Both the position numbers and the translations under genes were made by a program. This document shows, one piece after another, positions 57,101-64,000 of a DNA stretch of 64,000 nt. The stretch lies in NCBI GenBank assembly GCA_034336665.1, contig CM067588.1, positions 6,512,655 through 6,576,654 on the forward strand, in the 5' to 3' direction. This stretch comes from Luscinia megarhynchos. Taxonomy: Eukaryota > Chordata > Aves > Passeriformes > Turdidae. Position 1 is the first letter of the stretch, and every line of letters begins with the position of its first letter. The notes beneath the pieces are model-generated. The model saw nothing but the letters and a program-made list of their open reading frames with translations, did not search any database and was not told the origin of the DNA.

Positions 57101-59859
57101 AGCCAGCGACTTGATGCCATGGCTAAATTAAAGCAATTCCACTGCAGAGTTCTGATTTCCACAGACTTGGTGAGCTTTTACTGCTTTCAAACCAGCTTTT
57201 TACAGGTTCTATTTCAAATTTATTAATTGCTCTGCAAATTTTACAGCAAGCAGGAATATTGTACATAAAGTCACTTCAGAGAGTTGGATGTGGCTTGGAA
57301 CTGGGGTAACATAAATGTGCAGATAAAGCACCCTGGACTGTGATTTATTTTCACTGTGCAGCTTAGAAACCACCCCAGTTGCTCCTGTGCCTGCCCAGGG
57401 CAGGGGCTGCAATGAGGGATGCTTTTGGGGCCCATCCAGCCCAGCCCAGTTTGCAGTGTGCCTGTGGCTGTGCAGCTCAAAGCTGGGAGTGCCAGGGGTG
57501 ACTGGGGGGCTTGGGGCAGGGACTGTGCAGTGACTCAGCTCTCAGTGCCCTTTCCTCCTCCTCCCTCCTGCAGACATCTCGTGGCATTGATGCTGAGAAG
57601 GTGAACTTGGTCATCAACCTGGACGTGCCCCTGGACTGGGAGACCTACATGCACCGCATCGGGAGGGCGGGGCGCTTCGGTGGGAGGGGCGGGGATGGGT
57701 GGGACAGGGACAGGGGTGGGACAGGGATGGGGGTGGGACAGGGGATGGGGACAGGGATGGGACAGGAACAGGGGTGGGATGGGGATGGGGATGGGGATGA
57801 GGACAGGGACAGGGGTGGGATGGGACAGGGATGGGACAGGGACAGGGGTGGGATGGGACAGGGATGGGGATGGGACAGGACAGGGACAAGCACAGGGACA
57901 GGGACAGGGATGGAGACAGAGACAGGACAGGGATGGGGGGCAGGGGACAGGGATGGGGACAGACAGGGATGGTGATGGGACAGAGATGGGGACAGGGATG
58001 GGGATGGAGACAGGGACAGGGATGGGGACAGGGATGAGATGGGGATGGGGATGGGACAGGAATGGGGACAGGACAGGGATGGGACAGAGATGGGGACAGG
58101 GACAGGGATGGGGATGGGGACAGAGACAGGCATGGGGACAGGGACAGGGATGGGATGGGACAGAGGTGGGGACAGGGATGGGAATGGAACAAGGATGGGG
58201 ACAGAGACAGGACAGGGATGGGGACAGGGATGGGTCAGCCCTGGGGCTACTGAAGCTGCAGCTCTGCTGGTCCTGCTGGCCCTGCTGCCAGCCCTGGCCC
58301 TGCTGCCATTTCACCCTGCTCTGTCCCACAGGCACCCTGGGGCTGGCTGTCACCTACTGCTGCCGTGGGGAGGAGGAGAACACCATGATGAGAATTGCTC
58401 AGAAGTGCAACCTGCAGCTTCTTCCTCTGCCAGGTGGGCTCTGTGCTGGGGGTGCAGCTGGGCCTGCTGGTTTCCTGTCAGAGCAGCCCGGGGGGGCTGA
58501 TGTGGGGCTTCTCTGCTGGGGCTGCTTTGCTTTTAGCCCACATTCCTCACACTCTGCTCCTGACAAGTGATGTAGTGTGGTTTGTGTTGAGCAGCCCTTG
58601 ATGCCTTCCATGAAGGAAATGTCCTGGCTCTCTAAACTCTCCCAGGAGCTGAAGGGGTTGGTTTGTGGCCCTCACTTGATGCAATCTGGAGAAGCTTCAC
58701 CTGGGTCCTCTGTGGGCTGCAGAGGGAAGGATGCACTTGGTTGAGGGGCTGCTTGTTTCTCTCCTGTGCAGAGCCAATCCCTCCTGGAATGATGGAGCAG
58801 TTTGAAGATGGGGAGGTGGAAGTTAAACCTGCAACACCACTGGCTCCTGGGGTGAATTGTGACACTGAGTGCCCTAAAGCAGAGCCAGCAGTGCTGCAGC
58901 CTGCCCAGAATGGCTTTTCAGACATTGCTCAGGCTCCCTCTGATCCTCCAAGGGATAATTCTTCTGTAGAAAGGCCAAAAAAGACTCCAAAGCAAAAGCA
59001 GGTAAAAAAGTGCACAAATGCTGCAAATGTAGGGAAAAACAGTGGAGCCCCCCAAAGTTCCAGCTGTCACACAGAACAGAGGAATCAAGTCAAACCCATC
59101 TCCAGGATGGATGGACAGCACAGCACTCAGGCTCCAGATGAGGAGGCCTTAAAGAAAAATCTTCCCAAAATTCCATGCTTGTCTTCTTTCAAAAACCAAC
59201 TCACCAATCCCTGGAGCTTCTCAGATTTTGTGGAAGACTATGATTATTTCATTAAAGAAGGGTCAGAGAGAGAGGTGGAGATTTTAAGAAGTTCCTCAGG
59301 CCCAGGAGAGCAAGGTGGGCTGCCCAGGAATGGGGATGTGGCGTGGGAGGAGATGGAGCAGCAGCCAGAGGCAGCAGCAGTCAGGGAGCTGTCTGCTGAC
59401 AGTGAGGGCTCACACAGCTCCAGGGCTTCCTGCAGCAGCAGGGCCAACTGCTCTGAGGTGTTTTCAGACAGCCAGGAGCCAAGTGAGCCCCCAGCACAGC
59501 AGGGGCAGCACCCTGCAGGTTCCTGTCCCTCACCAGAGAGGCCTCGGGGGCCATCCCACGCCCCAAGGCCAAGTGAAGGGAAAAAGAAAGTCCTGAAACA
59601 AAATGCTAAACACAAGAAAAGGCAGAACCATCAATTCCCCAGCCCTGCCAGGAGCAGAAGTGAGGAGGAGCAGAGCTGCAGCTCCTGGGGTGATGCTGCC
59701 TGCCAGGGCTGGAGCCCTGAGCTCTCCTGGAGGAGTTACTGCCAGGCCTGGCAGAGCTACTACACAGCAGTGGCTGAGTACAGCAGGAGCTACTGGCACT
59801 TCAGCCAGTGCCACAGGAACTCAGTCTACCTGCAGGAGCTGCTGAAGGATGGGGATTGA
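53917..59859 (+). CDS. DDX20: DDX20 (Gemin3), DEAD-box RNA helicase of the SMN complex (11 coding exons)
   Basis: Join 53917-54100, 54167-54261, 55247-55415, 55534-55648, 55726-55868, 56272-56410, 56690-56748, 57087-57169, 57574-57679, 58332-58433 and 58772-59859. All introns are GT-AG and phases agree, giving 760 residues. The Q motif is around residues 43-50, motif I KSGTGKT at 68-74, PTRE at 99-102, SPGR at 148-151, DEAD at 172-175, SAT at 204-206, SRGID at 331-335 and HRIGRAGR at 356-363. All catalytic motifs are intact. The tail from 399 is low-complexity and Ser-rich, then ends in a Tyr/Trp-rich block ([10 protein letters not shown]) typical of Gemin3. DDX20 acts with SMN and the Gemins in snRNP assembly, and in Cajal bodies. 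The protein is shorter than human (824 from memory), mainly at the N-terminus and in the tail. Confidence 0.97.
54167..54261 (+). CDS. DDX20: DDX20 exon 2 (Walker A)
   Basis: The acceptor TTGCAG ends at 54166. The exon encodes [16 protein letters not shown] and ends SPATQ; the donor GTGAGA starts at 54262. Intron 1 is only 66 bp. Confidence 0.96.
54367..54685 (+). repeat. 319-bp repeat copy 2, in DDX20 intron 2 (LTR-like)
   Basis: Second copy of the 53067-53384 segment. Just before it, 54328-54366 resembles the repeat's own last 40 bp (GATATTC, GGTTTATACAGACAGAGC). So copy 2 is preceded by a diverged partial copy, as in a tandem or a nested insertion. Sequence to about 54990 may belong to the same element. 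Confidence 0.85.
54686..55246 (+). other. DDX20: rest of DDX20 intron 2
   Basis: AT-rich intron sequence after repeat copy 2. A short stretch near 55130-55150 (TTTATACAGAC) again recalls the end of the 318-bp repeat. Nothing else is recognised. Confidence 0.5.
55247..55415 (+). CDS. DDX20: DDX20 exon 3 (motif Ia)
   Basis: The acceptor GCCCAG ends at 55246. The exon encodes [18 protein letters not shown] through CHIAVGSP, and the donor GTAGGA starts at 55416. The split Gly150 codon joins exon 4. Confidence 0.96.
55534..55648 (+). CDS. DDX20: DDX20 exon 4 (DEAD box)
   Basis: The acceptor CTGCAG ends at 55533. The exon encodes [12 protein letters not shown], then [21 protein letters not shown], with the DEAD motif at residues 172-175. 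The donor GTAAGG starts at 55649. Confidence 0.96.
55726..55868 (+). CDS. DDX20: DDX20 exon 5 (SAT motif III)
   Basis: The acceptor CCCAG ends at 55725. The exon encodes [20 protein letters not shown] through NPTDPSLL, and the donor GTAAGC starts at 55869. SAT couples ATP hydrolysis to unwinding in DEAD-box proteins. Confidence 0.96.
56000..56092 (+). mobile_element. possible CR1 tail in DDX20 intron 5
   Basis: CCTTTCCAACTCA with a final TGTGATTCTGT resembles the sense CR1 3' end. It is short and diverged. Confidence 0.4.
56272..56410 (+). CDS. DDX20: DDX20 exon 6 (start of RecA-like domain 2)
   Basis: The acceptor GCTCAG ends at 56271. The exon encodes [20 protein letters not shown] through [10 protein letters not shown], and the donor GTAACA starts at 56411. 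The linker between the two RecA lobes lies here. Confidence 0.95.
56690..56748 (+). CDS. DDX20: DDX20 exon 7
   Basis: The acceptor CCTCAG ends at 56689. The 59-nt exon encodes [20 protein letters not shown], and the donor GTAAAC starts at 56749. Confidence 0.95.
57087..57169 (+). CDS. DDX20: DDX20 exon 8
   Basis: The acceptor TCCTAG ends at 57086. The exon encodes [18 protein letters not shown] through RVLISTDL, and the donor GTGAGC starts at 57170. Confidence 0.95.
57574..57679 (+). CDS. DDX20: DDX20 exon 9 (motifs V and VI)
   Basis: The acceptor CTGCAG ends at 57573. The exon encodes [20 protein letters not shown] and [11 protein letters not shown], including the arginine fingers of motif VI. 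The donor GTGGGA at 57680 is weaker than its neighbours, and the intron after it is a minisatellite. Confidence 0.94.
57690..58240. repeat. minisatellite in DDX20 intron 9
   Basis: GGGACAGGGATGGGGATGGG-type units fill most of the 652-bp intron between motif VI and exon 10. G-rich on the coding strand. Confidence 0.95.
58332..58433 (+). CDS. DDX20: DDX20 exon 10 (end of helicase core)
   Basis: The acceptor CCACAG ends at 58331. The exon encodes [20 protein letters not shown] through LQLLPLP, and the donor GTGGGC starts at 58434. Confidence 0.95.
58772..59859 (+). CDS. DDX20: DDX20 exon 11 (codons 399-760, C-terminal tail)
   Basis: The acceptor TGTGCAG ends at 58771 and TGA is at 59857-59859. 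The exon encodes the tail after the helicase core: [19 protein letters not shown], a Lys/Gln-rich stretch, then [10 protein letters not shown] and [15 protein letters not shown], both recognisably Gemin3. A Ser/Glu-rich disordered region follows. The Tyr/Trp-rich end contains [19 protein letters not shown]. The tail contacts SMN and Gemin partners in the family. Confidence 0.95.
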
Positions 59860-60060
59860 TGTCCTGATGCCTCACTGATGTCTCATTGATGGCTGGGCCC
59901 AGGACAGGTCTGTGCTGCTCAGAGGACACTGACACGAGGCAGATGTTGTTTGAGATGAAGAAGAATGGTGTCTGTTTCTAAGCAGCTGTGTCTGAATGTT
60001 TTACACAGGTCCAGTGGTGGTGTTACAATTTGTTAATAAAAGGAAAACAAAGACAGCTGG
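59860..60060 (+). other. DDX20: DDX20 3'UTR
   Basis: Short untranslated segment between the stop at 59859 and the poly(A) signal at 60035-60040. Cleavage is expected 10-30 nt after the hexamer. Confidence 0.75.
60035..60040 (+). terminator. DDX20: DDX20 poly(A) signal AATAAA
   Basis: A canonical hexamer in the context TTAATAAAAGG, 176 nt after the stop codon. A run of about 23 A follows at about 60092-60114. Confidence 0.75.
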
Positions 60061-60091
60061 GTGCTCATTTGGAATCTTTACAATCCAAAGT

Positions 60092-60114
60092 AAAAAAAAA
60101 AAAAAAAAAAAAAA
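60092..60114. repeat. A-run after DDX20
   Basis: About 23 A just past the DDX20 poly(A) region. The cleavage site itself should be upstream of it. Confidence 0.85.
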
Positions 60115-60179
60115 GGAAGATGAAAGGCAGCCATTCCTACATAAGAAATGTCAAAATACAGAACAATCCCAGTTGTGTT

Positions 60180-60362
60180 CCATGGAATCCCAGAGGGGTT
60201 TGGGTGGGAAGGGACCTTAAAGCTCAGCCAGCCCCACCCCTGCCATGGCAGGGACACCTTCCCCTGCCCAGCCTGGGACCCCTCAGGGATGCAGGGCCAG
60301 CCCCAGCACCTGAGCCAGGCCTGCCCTCCCTCCTGCTGGGACTCCTGGTGGAGCTGAATTCC
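60180..60362 (-). mobile_element. CR1 LINE 3'-end fragment after DDX20
   Basis: GAATCCCAGAGGGGTTTGGG, GGAAGGGACCTTAAAGCTCA and CCCCTGCCATGGCAGGGACA mark an antisense CR1 tail just past the DDX20 poly(A) site and A-run. Confidence 0.75.

Positions 60363-64000
<3,638 letters not shown>

Overview
This is eukaryotic nuclear DNA, almost certainly from a bird. The evidence is intron-split vertebrate genes, CR1-type LINE tails, compact GC-rich intergenic DNA, and the gene order RAP1A(+) - INKA2(-) - DDX20(+). From memory, that order matches human 1p13.2 and the corresponding avian microchromosome. A passerine is my guess; I cannot prove the species from the sequence.

Layout. About 1-10350 is noncoding sequence upstream of or within the 5' part of RAP1A, with two large minisatellites at 5.1-6.8 kb. 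RAP1A follows: a probable 5'UTR exon at 10351-10420, six coding exons between 13905 and 24812, and a probable split 3'UTR ending near 26.8 kb. Its splice sites join to a full 184-residue Rap1A. From 27 to 34 kb lies RAP1A/INKA2 intergenic DNA full of simple arrays and GC-rich patches. INKA2 lies on the minus strand: exon 2 at 35674-37169, a 9.9-kb intron, a 12-codon exon 1 at 47091-47126, and a CpG-rich promoter. DDX20 (Gemin3) runs on the plus strand from 53917 to 59859 in 11 coding exons that join to 760 residues. The last 4 kb shows no gene I can recognise.

How the genes relate. They share a locus, not a pathway. RAP1A is a membrane-anchored small GTPase of adhesion and integrin signalling. 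INKA2 is an Inka-box protein of the PAK4-inhibitor type. DDX20 is the DEAD-box helicase of the SMN complex, which assembles snRNPs. RAP1A and INKA2 converge; INKA2 and DDX20 are divergent.

The most unusual property is the density of minisatellites. Adding the arrays I list gives roughly 11 kb, about 17-18% of the window. Several touch functional sites. One sits inside the INKA2 coding exon and leaves the N-terminus, Inka box and C-terminus in three different reading frames. One runs directly into the RAP1A exon 3 splice acceptor, and its units resemble decayed copies of that acceptor. One abuts the DDX20 promoter. I found no clear candidate for a wholly new biological system. The minisatellite-gene interactions and the two 318-bp direct repeats flanking DDX20 exons 1-2 are the points most worth a second look.
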